Source: Neodontobutis hainanensis
Lineage: Eukaryota; Chordata; Actinopteri; Gobiiformes; Odontobutidae
Assembly: GCA_024349245.1 (NCBI GenBank)
Contig: JALDNG010000005.1
Location: forward strand, 16,593,001 to 16,657,000
Reading direction: 5' to 3'
Length of the DNA stretch: 64,000 bases
In this document: positions 10,428 to 22,521 of the stretch, one piece after another
Layout: every line of letters starts with the position of its first letter
How positions within the stretch are numbered: the stretch's first letter is position 1
Notes under the pieces: model-generated
Told to the model about the DNA's origin: nothing
What the model saw: only the letters and a program-made list of their open reading frames with translations
The model's database searches: none
Program-made: the position numbers and the translations under genes

Positions 10428-13400
10428 ATGAGTGAACTGAAGGACTGTCCTCCATTGAAATACTACGACTTCAAGCCGGTGGAGCATGTGAAGGTGTGTC
10501 CCCGTTACACCGCTGTGCTCGGCCGCTCAGAGGACGATGGCATCGGGATTGAGGAGCTGGACACCCTGCAGCTGGAACTGGAGACCCTCCTGTCTTCAGC
10601 CAGCCGCCGCCTCAGAGCCCTGGAGGAACAGAGACAGGTACCAGAGATTCAAGACCTTTATGAAGTGTCAAGGGTCACACTGAGATGTTGTTTGGGGGAA
10701 GTTTCTGAGAGAGACTATTGGGACAGAGTTAGACTTTGATATTGACACTGCCCAAGACAATGTTATTGTTAGCTAAAAATGGCCACCAAGTAAAATTTCT
10801 ATAAAAGTCTACTCCAATATTGCACTATATAAACGTCTTAATAACATAATACTGTAAATATGTTGTTTTGTTATAAAATTGTGTAATACATGTCTCACTG
10901 TAAATGTCCTAATGCTTTAAAGTAGCCTCGTGGTCATGACCAACAACTTTTAGATACTGTTTCAATTTCAGATCCTTACAGACTGGCAGGACAAGAAAGG
11001 AGACAAGCGCTTCCTGAAGATCGGAAAAGACCCAGATCCTGCTGCCACGTCTCGCCACAAACCAAAGAAGCAGAAGTTAGACGGCAAAGGCAGTCACCAG
11101 CCTGGTCCTGGTCCGGGTCGGCCCAAGTCCAAAAACTTACAGTCCAAAGTTCAAGAGTATGAATTTACTGAGGACCCACAGGACATTCCCAGAGTTCCTA
11201 AAAACGATGCTCCAAACAGGTAAAGGCTTAAGCACTCATCCTTACTTCTGCACTTCATTTATTACTGTGAGACCTCTTTATTTCAGATTCTGGGCTTCAG
11301 TGGAGCCATACTGTGCCGATATAACAAATGAAGAAATCCGATTGCTCGAAGAACTTCTTAAACCTCCAGAGGATGAAGCAGAGTATTTCAAAGTATGACT
11401 TAAAATTCTAATCTAGCATTGATGCATAAAGCCATACTTGTGTTATTTTAGCATTTAAGAGTGGATTCTGTTTTGATCTGATTAGATTCCAGCCCTTGGG
11501 AAACACTACTCTCAGCGTTGGGCGCAGGAGGATCTGTTGGAGGAGCAGAGGGAAGGAGCACGAGCCAATGACAAGAAGAAAAATTTGATGGGAGGGCCAT
11601 TATCTGAGCTGGACGCAAAAGGTGAGTGCACTGCACTTTTTGTGTTGCCTTGTGTGTTTTTTGCTGTTGCTGGCGAGATGACCAAATATTGGCTATTACA
11701 AATGTTTGACAGAGTCAAATTTAGGGTGGAAATCCTACTAAAGCCTCCCACTAAAGCCTCTGTAAATAACCACATGATAGTGTTCTTTCAAGGCAGTTAC
11801 CTACATTGCTTTGTATAATAACAATGTAACTCAAGCTGTCTTTGCAACACACAAACGCCTAAGTAGATGCTGCTTGTGTCAATAGTTTAATAATCCAGCA
11901 ATTGTCACCTCCGATTGCACAGTTGAACATGCATAACACTGCATTTGGCAATTTATTTAAAAGTGAAATTACCATTTGACCTGTCTTCACTAGGTGTTTT
12001 CATTCTCTAAAAAGAGAGTAGTAGTTTACCAGAAAAAAACGTAACAATGTCATATCAATGGCAATGATCTAGATAGGCTTTTAGAACTATTCTGCAAGTT
12101 CCTTTTGAGAATGTTTCTTCTTGAATGGGCAGGACTACATAATGTTCCAGTGAAAGACTTGACCAAAGCCTTTGCTCTAACATACTTGCACACCTAAACA
12201 TTTGCCTTTTTTAATACATTTTTTAAGTTTCTTTAAAGTTTTATCAGATTTTTCTTTATTTACTTAAATTTCAATTTAGACGTGGACTCACTGCTGAAAA
12301 AGTCTGAGTCCCAGCATGATTCTCCAGAAGATGGCTGTCCCTTTGGGCCTCTCACACAACGTCTGCTCCAGGCCCTTGTAGAGGTACACTCACTAAAAAC
12401 TCCTACTAAATAACATTTTAAAACCATGCTAATACAACTGTGATTTTTATTCCCTCAGGAGAACATTATATCCCCTATGGAGGATTCTCCTATACCGGAC
12501 ATCACTGGGAAGGACGCTAACGATGGCGCTGGAACATCTCCTCGGAGCCAAGGGAAAGCCTTCAGGTATTTGTAATGTAATACATGGAACAACTTCAGAA
12601 GACTGTTGACCTTTAACTCGCTTCTCTTGATTGTGTTCTTTCTGCCCCACTGTGTCAAGATAAATCTACAGTAGAAAACACAAAATTTTTAATTTAAAAA
12701 AAAAATTTTTGTTGACTCGAGTGTTTGTATTGTATTGTTGTGTTCTCTGCAGTGTTCCGCACACTCGGTCCCTGGAGGCGAGGATCAAAGAGGAGCTGGT
12801 GGCACAGGGGCTGCTGGACTCTGAGGAGAGGCCTGGACCTGGAGGAGACTCTGAGGATGAGGTGTTGGCTGAGCTCCAGAAGAGACAAACGGAACTCAAG
12901 GCCCTGAGCACTCACAACCGAGCACGCAAACAGGAGCTGCTCAGGTGAGAAGTTCATCTATTGGTGACCTTTTGCTCTTAAATGTGTTTTTTTAAAGCAG
13001 CACAGTGTGATCCTTTTACAGTAACAGAATTTCGAGGATTCCAACACTGACACACCTGACTTGGTTACCTGTCCAACCCGTTCTTGTGATAACACATATT
13101 CCTTTTTTGCACCTTATCGCCACCTGCCAAGTTCTGTTAAATGTGGAATGACAAATCATATATAAATGTTATATTAAGGTGTCTTGTTTTATAAAGCTTA
13201 AGAAGGTCGCCATGTCTCAGGCAAATACAAATAAACATAAAGGTAAAAACGAATCGCACTGCACAATGCATCAAACATTTTTATCAAGAAACGCAATATC
13301 TGTATCTCTAAGAAGAGCTTGCATATCAACATTTTTGTAGTCTTAAATCTGACGGAGATTCACAGGTTAAATTTTTGCGTTAAATCCAATTATGTAAAAT

Positions 13401-16115
13401 AAATAAAGTCCTGGTTTAGTCCTCGGTCTACACTTGATTCCGTCCGTAGTGTTAGAGTTTTCACTTGTGAAAGTTAGTCTATAGCCTTATATTTCTGCTT
13501 AAATTTGAATTTAGTTTAACAGACAAAGGGAGTATCTAAATAAAGTGAGGAAAATATGTATTTGAACACCCTGCTATTTTGCAAGTTCTCCCACTTGGAA
13601 AAACGAATTATTTGTATGATACAGCTTAAAATAAGTATTTGAACACCTGAGAAAATCAATGTTAATATTTGGTACAGTAGCCTTTGTTTGCAATTACAGA
13701 GGTCAAACGTTTCCTGTAGTTTTTCACCAGGTTTGCACACACTGCAGGAGGGATTTTGGCCACACAGATCTTCTCTAGATCAGTCAGGTTTCTGGCCTGT
13801 TGCTGAGAAACACAGAGTTTGAGCTCCCTCCAAAGATTCTCTATTGGGTTTAGGTCTGGAGACTGGCTAGGCCACGCCAGAACCTTGATATGCTTCATAC
13901 AGAGCCACTCCTTGGTTATCCTGGCTGTGTGCTTTGGGTCATTGTCATTTTGACCCAGCCTCGACCCATCTTCAATGCTCTAACTGAGGGAAGGAGGTTG
14001 TTCCCCAAAATCTCGCAAATACATGGCCCCAATCATCCTCTCCTTTTAATACAGTGCAGTCGGGTGGTCCCAGCTCTTTTCAGGTCATTGACCAGCTCCT
14101 CCCGTGTAGTTCTGGGCTGATTTCTCTCCTTTCTTAGGATCATTGAGACCCCACGAGGTATCTTGCATGGAGCCCCAGTCCGAGGGAGATTGACAGTCAT
14201 GATTAGCTTCTTCCATTTTCTAATGATTGCTCCAACAGTTTTTCACCCAGCTGCTTGGCAATTTCTGTTCAGACCTCTCCATGATTTCCAAGTGGGAGAA
14301 CTTGCAAAATAGCAGTGTGTTCAAATACTTATTTTCCACACTGTAGCTCTATGTTTAAATGTCAGAATCTACTGTGATCCCATATATTTAATATAAATTT
14401 TGCATGTGCATGTGATTTTAATGTCATCCAACCCGGGTAGAAAAATAGACACATCCTATTTGATTCATAAAATTAGCAATAATTTTGTATTACATAATTA
14501 ATAAATAATTGCATTAAAGTAACATGAGCCATTTAGCTAAGATATATAGGATAACCACTTTTTTTCTGAACAAATAAAATTGCCTATAACACAAAATTTT
14601 GTCAGTAGTGTAATCAAAATACTTTTTATAATCCTTGGATTTTCTGGAGCAGAAACTTTTTATGGATTTATGTGTGAATTACTAACAATATATGTGATCA
14701 GAACATGGGTTTCTGGAGCACAAAAACATTGTATTTAATAACTGTTGCTCTATTTTTTTTTTTTTTTCGACATTTTTCAGAGATGATAAATGATAACACA
14801 AAAACATTTCTTTCACTTATAGCTTGTGGTTTGGGTGAATCCATTCATTGTCAACAACTGTGTTTACTCTTTAAATTATAATGACAACAGAAACTACCCA
14901 AATGACTCAAAAGTTTACATACCCTGGTGATTTTGGCCTGATAACATGCACACAAGTGACACAAACGGGTTTAAATGGCCGTTAAAGGTAACCATCCTCA
15001 CCTTTGATCTGTTTGCTTGTAATCGGTGCGTGTATAAAAGGTCAGTGAGTTTCAGAAAAATGGGCTGCAGTTACATGATAATCTGTTGCAATAGCAACTT
15101 AACTATATCTTTATGAACCATAGACTTATTTCAAAGCCATTTTTCCAATGTTTTTTTTAGTTGAGTTAATGAGACAGTTTTGAGCCAATTAAAAAAGCAT
15201 CAAGCGGTTTATTCTTTACATTTAACTTTTATTTTTGTTTACAGTAGAATATTCCCAATGCTATAAAACAAATTTCCATTTAAGGGAAAAAAGTGGCAGT
15301 ATTATAATCATCAAAATTCCTTTATTTATCCCTAAGGGGAAATTATTTTTGATACAGACATGCAAGTTTCCCAACCAAAAAAATAGAAAAAAAAAAACAT
15401 GCATAAATACACACTTTTTTATGGTGTCCTGTGCCTCTCTGTGGTGCAGCGTGGGAGCAAGTGTCTTTAACTGAACGAGTTTCTGTAGGTGGTCAGCACA
15501 TTGTGGACAGGGCGAGCGGGAACGTCCAGTATACTCCCTATTTTGGACAGCATCCTTCTCTCAGACACCGCTGCCAGAGAATCTGATAATGTCCCTCACC
15601 CTCAGGCTGCTGCCCCAGCAGAAAACAGCATACATGATGGCACTGTCCACGACAGCCTCGTAGAACATTCTTGGCATCGTTCTGCAGATGTTGAAGGATA
15701 TAGAGACGGCTCTGGCCCTTAATGTACACAGTGTCCACATTCTTGCACTACCTATTGAAGGAAGACAAACAAATATAATGCCGCCAAGTTGTTGTATCAG
15801 TGTTTTTTGTCAACTCTAATGGACATTATTTTAAAAGATAAACAAGTTCACCAAACCTCACATGCTGAAACGTGAGATACTCTTTTTATAAATCCAAAAT
15901 AATAGTGTTGTTGATGTTCCAGGTTGGCGAAGGAGGAGATGAGAAAGCAGGAGCTGAGGCAGAGAGTGCGAGTGGCAGACAACGAGGTCATGGAGGCGTT
16001 CCGGAGAATCATGGCAGCTCGGCAAAAGAAACGCACTCCTACCAAAAAGGAGAAAGACCAGGCCTGGAAAGCACTGAAGGAGCGAGAGAGCATCCTGAAA
16101 CTGTTGGATGGATAA
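10428..16115 (+). CDS. tada3: Transcriptional adapter 3 (ADA3), SAGA/ATAC histone acetyltransferase subunit
   Basis: Nuclear adaptor that links GCN5/PCAF and ADA2 within the histone acetyltransferase modules of SAGA and ATAC. Coding exons: 10428-10637, 10972-11219, 11287-11392, 11486-11621, 12280-12383, 12459-12565, 12753-12944, 15923-16115. All borders are GT-AG and phases match; the total is 1296 bases (431 residues plus stop), close to the roughly 432 of the mammalian protein. Diagnostic stretches are MSELKDCPPLKYYDFKPVEH near the N-terminus, a basic KPKKQK segment (likely nuclear localisation), RFWASVEPYCADITNEEIRL, and a charged helical C-terminus with EAFRRIMAARQKKRTPTKKE and ending LKLLDG. 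Intron 7 is about 3 kb and carries a deleted Tc1 element, another Tc1 piece and a LINE fragment. The start ATG gives the family N-terminus. Confidence 0.98.
13543..14343 (-). mobile_element. Internally deleted Tc1-like transposon in tada3 intron 7
   Basis: Ends are about 55-60-bp imperfect inverted repeats: gtatttgaacac and tattttgcaagttctccca on the left, their complement on the right. They are flanked by TA at 13541-13542 and 14344-14345, the Tc1 target duplication. The minus strand encodes the C-terminal part of a Tc1/mariner DDE transposase (VLAWPSQSPDLNPIENLWRE, carrying the D and E of the third catalytic block). At about 800 bp it is half the usual 1.6 kb, so the element is non-autonomous. 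Confidence 0.88.
14760..15062 (+). mobile_element. 5' fragment of a second Tc1-like family in tada3 intron 7
   Basis: Matches, with many substitutions, the reverse complement of 23890-24180 in the full-size Tc1 copy at 22762-24220. Shared blocks include 'gtgtttactctttaaa', 'actcaaaagtttacatacc', 'ttggcctgataacatgcac' and 'ggtaaccatcctcacctttg'. It breaks off at 'aaaaatgggctgca', before any transposase. That same string starts the 3' fragment downstream at 17776. Confidence 0.72.
15290..15760 (-). mobile_element. 3' end of a non-LTR retrotransposon (LINE) in tada3 intron 7
   Basis: On the minus strand, broken frames read like the last part of a fish LINE reverse-transcriptase ORF: KGQSRLYILQHLQ, then a region resembling the CWGSS-type block, then text resembling LAPTLHHREAQ. 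A short 3' UTR with 'cccttaggggataaataaa'-like sequence follows. This is typical of CR1/L2/Rex1-type elements, but the clade was not determined. Stops and frame changes show that it is dead. Confidence 0.65.
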
Positions 16116-16162
16116 AAATAAAAAAACAACATTCTGTGGAGTTTGAAGGAGATTTGAGGGAG

Positions 16163-16350
16163 AATAAAACGGATGGAACAAATGTACAGAGCTGTTACAG
16201 GAACAATGACATGGTTTTAGTTTGTGCTCATTTCATTAGTGACGTCCAATAGCAGCAGACAGCTCACTGTCTTTTTAATTTTTCTTTTGTTTATTTTTTT
16301 TATTTTTTTATTTGAACATTGTAATATAAAAATACATGTGAATGAATAAA
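16163..16350 (+). terminator. tada3: Polyadenylation signals of tada3
   Basis: AATAAA at 16163-16168 (48 bases after the stop) and at 16345-16350. Either would give a short 3' UTR. Confidence 0.55.
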
Positions 16351-16411
16351 CAATGGCCACAGATAGTTTTTGGCTGGTATCCTTGAGTAAGGATGTCCAT
16401 TTTTTACCAAT

Positions 16412-16579
16412 GAAGAAAAGGTTTTCAAGGTGAAATGGTAAGAGAGTTGCGCTTTATCTTTAGAGATATACGCTCAGCTCTCTTACCAGTTGAACTCAGA
16501 ATTGAAAAAGTCTCTTGAAATTAGAAACAAAACGTCACCTTGAAAACCTAGTCCTTATGCCTTTGCTAACCTTTTCTTC
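16412..16579. repeat. Nested inverted repeats downstream of tada3
   Basis: Three concentric perfect arm pairs are visible: gaagaaaagg (16412-16421) with 16570-16579, ggttttcaaggtga (16420-16433) with 16535-16548, and tggtaagagag (16436-16446) with 16478-16488. Together they could fold into one interrupted stem of about 170 nt. No family was recognised; a small MITE or a structured transcript end are both possible. The rest of 16351-17543 is AT-rich with no gene seen. Confidence 0.6.
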
Positions 16580-17540
16580 AAGATGAACTGGATGAACTGA
16601 GAACCTCCACATTGTACTAATGCTACACTCTCAACCCCGACAGATGCACACTTAGTGTTTTGTGTCAGATGTTGATAAACAAAATACACCTCACACTCAT
16701 CACATTTATTTTTCAAGACGCGTATCAAGTTATTATAGGAAGCTGATGAAAAAATGACCATTTCCACAAAAGTACCACAAGATGGCAGGCACTGCCCTCA
16801 GCTGTGGTTCAGCAGAGTCATGTTAGAGCTCGGAAGCACATGGCAGCTATAGTAGATGTCCAGTATTTATATTCTACTGCATTAATGTGATTGATAACTA
16901 TAATAATAATATATTCTGAATAAGACGTGAGAAGGAGGCCGAACAGAAGCGCACTAAACCTGGTCACATACAGGTAGGCTTCAGCTGAAAACTTCTGACA
17001 AAAGGTTAATAGTTATGCACGTGTATCAGGATAAATGCAATATAAAACAACATGACCCATCCTCTCCATGTAACAGCAGCAAAAAGCCTTCACTGTAAGG
17101 ATCACATTTGATTTGCGATAAGGCTGTACAGCATCTAGACAATATTTTCTTTCGTTTTTTAACTTAGAACGACATAAAAAAATCCAATGAAGTTATAAGT
17201 TTGCGGTAAAAAATAAAATGAAAAGCTTGTGACCTTTAAAGGTGTAGCCCTTTGGTGACAAAGCAGCAGCTCCTCAGGGACATGTGTTTGCACAAATCTC
17301 AAATGGGTCAGATGATAAATTTGTTTTATAAATTTAAAATCAAAATGAATTTGTCCTAAATGTTTATACAATAATGTGTGCACAATAGGACCTAATATTA
17401 AATTTTTCTGCAAGTTTGCAAAAAGCCCATAATCAATCTAAAAGATTATCAAGTGTAGTTTTAAATTTTATTTTAATTTTATTTTAGACTTGTGAGATTT
17501 GAACAACAAAGCTGTAATATGTACTTTTTATTAAATTATT

Positions 17541-17543
<3 letters not shown>

Positions 17544-17632
<89 letters not shown>
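17544..17632. repeat. (TA)n microsatellite
   Basis: About 44 uninterrupted TA dinucleotides, a low-complexity tract beside the Tc1 fragment that follows. Confidence 0.97.
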
Positions 17633-17635
<3 letters not shown>

Positions 17636-17775
17636 GAACCAAACAGAACACCTCAGTTTAATAGATTTTTGTTCATTTATTGTTAAATAGAATGCAGTGG
17701 AAGTCACATTACTTTCTGTTCCTGTTCCCAAACTAGATTAGAAAGAGATTAGTGTAATTACTGTAAAGAAGAGAG

Positions 17776-18497
17776 GAAATCCCCCTGTGTTGCAGCGCAA
17801 AGAGGCACTTGAAGAAAAATGGGCTGCATGGTCAAGTCAGAAGAAAGCCATTACCACGCAAATGCCACAAAGCACCTTACAATACGGCAAACAGCATAGA
17901 GACAAGAATCAAAACTCCTGGTACAATGTCATTTGAGTGATGAGACCAAAATTTTACTTTTTGGCCACAACTATAAACATTATCTTTGGAGAGGAGTCAA
18001 AAAGGACAACGATGAAAGATACACCATTCATGCTGTGAAACATGGAGGTGAATCTCTGATGTTTTGGGAATGTGTGAGCTACAAAGGCACAGGAAAAGAT
18101 GAGTAGGTTATCAGAATATTTGCACTCATCGACCTGGAAGCTGCCCATGGGACGTACTTGGATGTTCCAACATGAAAACAATCCAAAGCACAAGGCCAAG
18201 TCAACGTGTCATTGGCTACAGCAACATAAAGTGAAGGTTCTGGACTGGCCTCAGTCTCCTGACCTCAGTATCATTGAGGCACTCTGGGGAGATCTCAAAC
18301 GTGCAGTTCATGTAATACAGGAACTGGAGGCTTTTTGCCAAGAAGAATGGGCAGCTTTACCTTCTGAGAAAATAAACAGCCTCCTCCACAACTACCACAA
18401 AAAACTTGCTGTCATTGATGTTAAAGGTGGTAATATACAGTATTAAGAACTGGAGTGTGAAAACTTTTGGGTAGTTTCTCTCTTTAATTTTTTTAAG
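17776..18497 (+). mobile_element. 3' fragment of a Tc1-like transposon with decayed transposase
   Basis: The plus strand carries the C-terminal half of a Tc1 transposase. The part from 18099 is open and includes WMFQHENNPKHKAKSTCHWL (second catalytic block, with the usual Asp replaced by Glu) and LDWPQSPDLSIIEALWGDLK (third block). Nucleotide similarity to the complement of 22920-23560 is clear. The 5' half is missing here, though a 5' fragment of the same family in the same orientation lies at 14760-15062. The terminal inverted repeat is not recognisable, so it is an inactive relic. Confidence 0.82.
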
Positions 18498-19495
18498 TGC
18501 AGTTGAATAACATCAGCCATGTGTGTATTGTATAAAAGCTTTAATAACACACAGACCCATTGAAAGCTCCTCACAGGTGAACAGTGGCTGAATGGCTATA
18601 AGCGGCCCCTTCTCTGGGCGTATCACATGGGACGCTTTTGTTTGTCACTGGAGCGCCACTGCAGGGCAGGTGGGTTTTGTGAAGATTCACTTCATACATG
18701 CTCACCAATCCTCGTCTGCTGTTTGCTCGTCCCAATCTTTTTTAAAAGGCTCGTTGGACTCCTTTTCACAACCCAGGTGTGAATAAAAAGAGAATAAAAA
18801 ACTGACCAACACACTTATTCACAGTACAGCAGCAGCCCACAAGTCCCAAAGGAATGTAGTCCTACATAACAACATTAAAATAAAATCATAAACACCCTCA
18901 AGTACTAGTTAGGCTTACTTCTTGTTTTTCTGTGAATTACAGACAATCACAGGTTAAAGTAGAACGCATACTATACACGTGAGACCCAGGTTTGATTGCC
19001 GCTCTGGTCACTTGATCACATTGTTCTCTGTTCTCTACCTTAATACGAGATTGTGTGTTCAAAAAAATAAACAAGAATGTGCTTCTCCTCCAGCTGTGCT
19101 CAGTTTGTCCACTGTGGGCTGCTGTAATCAACATTTTATATTTCTGTTGGATTTGATACACATAAGCCTTCTGTTTGCTTACAGGAAACCATGTCATGTC
19201 ATTCCATTTATGCAAAAAGTAAGCTAAAGGTAAATGCACTGATATTTTTGCTGATTGTATTCAGTCACAGTTTGTTTCCTGAGACTTTCAGGCGACATAC
19301 AGTGGATAGAACATCATAAATACAAGAGTGTGGTGTGGGCAGGCGGCGCGTTGAGTGAAATGTGTTTACATGAGAACACACACTGCACAAATCCCTCCTC
19401 TCCATCGGCCCTTTGTTTCGCCGGTTCTGTACGAGCCGTGGTTCTCCTCCTACTCCACCTCCGAGCTGCGTTCCTCTGCTGAAACACGGGCTGCA

Positions 19496-19576
19496 ATGGA
19501 TTTCACTCAATTGTGTTTTGTCCTGATGCTATGTCAGCTTCCATGCTCTGTCATGTGTACAAACCTTTGGGGATGA
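19496..19576 (+). other. Candidate signal-peptide first exon (unrecognised)
   Basis: A 26-codon frame, MDFTQLCFVLMLCQLPCSVM followed by six residues and a stop, has the hydrophobic core and small-residue end of a secretion signal. About 150 bases of comparatively GC-rich, promoter-like sequence with CpGs precede it (19340-19495). It could be exon 1 of a secreted or membrane protein if spliced before the stop, but no convincing downstream exon was tied to it. No family was recognised; chance is a real alternative. Confidence 0.2.
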
Positions 19577-21364
19577 AATCTGTTTGCAGTATTTCAGAGG
19601 AAGGGCAAAATAGGTTTGAAACCCATTGTCCAATTTACTTAGCCATATCTTTTCTCATTTACATCAGTTTTCTGAACACTTGCAGGTTTGACACACAAAC
19701 AGAAGTCAAGACAGCTGCAGTCAAGAGCCTCTGTCCCATCAGACCACGCCTCGCTGCTAGTCATCCACAGAGAGCCTTTGTCCTCAGAGCTGTGTCCACA
19801 GGCCTGATGTCATGGTTTGTCCCAACACTGTAGGTTTTATTTTAAAAACACCACTGACATTACACTCCTAATGCATCTTGTAACCATTGTACATAACATC
19901 TAATTTCTACAGTTTCTTTCTTGTTACAATCTATCTAAATGAAGGCTTTGTACAGTCTATTTGAAACAAAAAACTAAAATTATACATAAATAACCTTCCT
20001 CATTAAATAGCGTTCAGCAATAATGGCAGCACATTGTTTTCTTTCTTCAGCCAATCGGAGTAAAGATGGCCTACCACATAGCACCGGGTTGCTATAACGT
20101 CGTAGTGTGGGTGCTGCTTGATAACACAGCAGTAGGTGTGGATTTAAAAATTATAATCATACAAAACCTTTTGTGACTGGGTATGTAAACTTAATCTGGT
20201 TTTTGGAGCCTTATTGTGAGATTCCGATAGCGTTCACTTGAACTTGGAAAAGCTGGTTCACTGTTGAAAACAAAATGTAGTTATTAATATTATTATTATT
20301 GAAAAAGTCCAGATTTTGACGACATTGTACGTATACTTGATTGTACCAGGCCTACAATGAAAGAATACATTTTTTAGAATTCAGCAGAATGTATTCTAAT
20401 CAAGCCCAAGAAATTCTCACACATTCTACCTATTTTTAGTTTTATACAATGGTTAAAAAACAAAAAAACAAATGCCATTATTGATATACATTTTCCTTTT
20501 AACTGAAAGTGGCATAGTGGTTAATGTCTATTGCTCTATAAATAAAAGAACATACATTTACTTGTCATGTAAATGTCTTTAGCAGTAGGTTCTCACATCA
20601 AAATATCTTCCTCCTGTATGGGTTGTACATTGAGCAGAACCCTTCTTTGACAATGTTGGCCTATGGAATTCTGATTCTACTCAGCACCAAGGTTCTACAG
20701 AACAGAACCAGGAGAGAACCAGAGCTGACACAAAAGCTTAATCTTCTGCATTCATTGTAACAAATAAATGAAATACGTTGTCATTTTTTCCCATATATTC
20801 CCATACTTTCTCCTTTCCCTGGAAGACACAACTGCTGCCATTGTCTGACGTTGATCCCACAAACACAGAGGCGCTGACAGACATATGCCGAGACACAAAA
20901 CCCGTCCTGTCCCTCACCTGCTGAACCCCTCCTCTGTCTGAACCTGCTTTGAATCTCATTTGTTTCCCATTTGAATGGCAGTTGGAGCTTTTCTTGCATG
21001 TCTCCTCAGTTCGGCAGCTCCTATGCAAATCCAGGTTGTTTGTTTTTTTTCTGCCCACCTGTCTGCTCACGTGCAAGGTCACTAGATTGATCACTGTAGG
21101 TCCCCTTTTGGAGTCTGTCATGTCGTCAAGGCCATTGTGATAAGATAAGTGCTCAGAGGCTTTCTCCAGTCCCTTTAGTGAAAATTCAAAATCCCATAAT
21201 GTGATAATGTGAGGACAGCTTTAAGTCTTGCTGTAAAATGCTTTTACTCACTCGGTACTTTTCATGCAACAAACAGGAGCTTTGCATGACTTTTGCTCAA
21301 GATGCTAAATATGCTGGCAGCAAACCATGGTCATATTTGATGTCTGTATTTAGATTGTTGGCAT

Positions 21365-21500
21365 GTTATTGTGGGTTCTCTCTGGGCACTTCCTCTCACC
21401 CTTCAAAGACAGGCATCTGTAGAAGAATTGTTGAATCTAAAAGTCCCCATAGTAAATAATTGTGACTGTGGTTGGTGGTCTGTCAGTGTATGTCTCTGAA
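21365..21500 (+). repeat. Diverged SINE body fragment (mermaid-like)
   Basis: Aligns by eye with 37825-37960: 'gtgggttctctctgggcac', 'ttcctctcaccc', 'caaagacaggcat', then 'ggtctgtcagtgtatgtctct'. Head and tail are absent. Confidence 0.55.
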
Positions 21501-22440
21501 TCTCTTTCATACATGTGGTCTGGAGGATAACAGGAGAATCACATATGGACCTACACTTCTGTGTTCATATGTACAGCATATGTCAGAAAAATGTCCAAAA
21601 GACATGTCAAGAGATAGTCTGCATAGTAACTGAGGGAGGGGCTGGGTATAGTGTGGGAGTGAGGTCTGATGATTAACTATTGTGTCTAAAATCTCCACGT
21701 ATACAACACAAAGCTAGTGGACCTCTGCAGAAATGGTGGTTAATGAGCTAATATCCATACTATACTAGGGCTTGCACATGTGCTAAATGAATAAGGCGCC
21801 AAAAATGGAGCAAAGGGATTTGTTATCCCTGTGCACATGAGATTAGTGACACAGAATTGTGCCTTAGGTTTTTTTACCTTTTGTCTAATGAATATGGAAA
21901 TTCGGGTGTCTTTACAACAATATACAAATCTGTTATTACCAATGTTATTTAACAAGGCTGACCTTGACTGCGGGTGCAAAAATTGTGTATAAATTTACAA
22001 CGTTCAAAAAGGACGTGCAAAACCTTTTTGGGAAGATGGAAGCTGTGCTTATTTGCAGGAGAAGAACAGAAACCAAAGAATACGCAGAGAACCAGTATTG
22101 CACAAGCGTAAAGATATGTTGCAAATGACTGAAAAACATATTATACAAACCAGGGCCGACGTGGCTAATGGGGAGACAGTTAATTATTTTCAATCTAAGA
22201 GTTCTTTCCTCGTGCGCTCTCACAATTTGCTACGGCGTAAAACAGTAGCAAAACTGATCAAACTCTGACGCCACACACGTATCTGTGGCCCGTGAAACAT
22301 TTAGTGCAGACATCCCACGCCGTCTCCAGCGGAGGACAGAGGGCTGTGAGCTGCAGGTGTCTGCGTCTACAGCCCGTGTGTAACCACAGGTGTCGGTGCC
22401 ACTCCAGTCTTTAGAGGGCGTTTGAGCTGCAGTCAGCTGA

Positions 22441-22521
22441 GTTCTCTTGCAGCTGCTGGAGGCGGTTAAAACTGAATTCTACACTGTTGAGGAGCCGAAG
22501 CAGCGCACACAGCTGCACTAA
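22441..22521 (+). other. Short exon-like island (unrecognised)
   Basis: The acceptor-like ttctcttgcag at 22442-22452 is followed by 22 open codons (LLEAVKTEFYTVEEPKQRTQ, then LH) and a stop at 22519. Composition is less AT-rich than the surroundings. No partner exon or family was recognised, and the open length is too short to exclude chance. Confidence 0.15.

Noticed and set aside
17531..17731. ORF made largely of Ile-Tyr repeats
   Set aside because: Translation of the (TA)n microsatellite.
20738..21121. 127-codon minus-strand ORF
   Set aside because: No recognisable domain, no acceptor or donor arrangement, and a comparable number of ORFs on the other strand.
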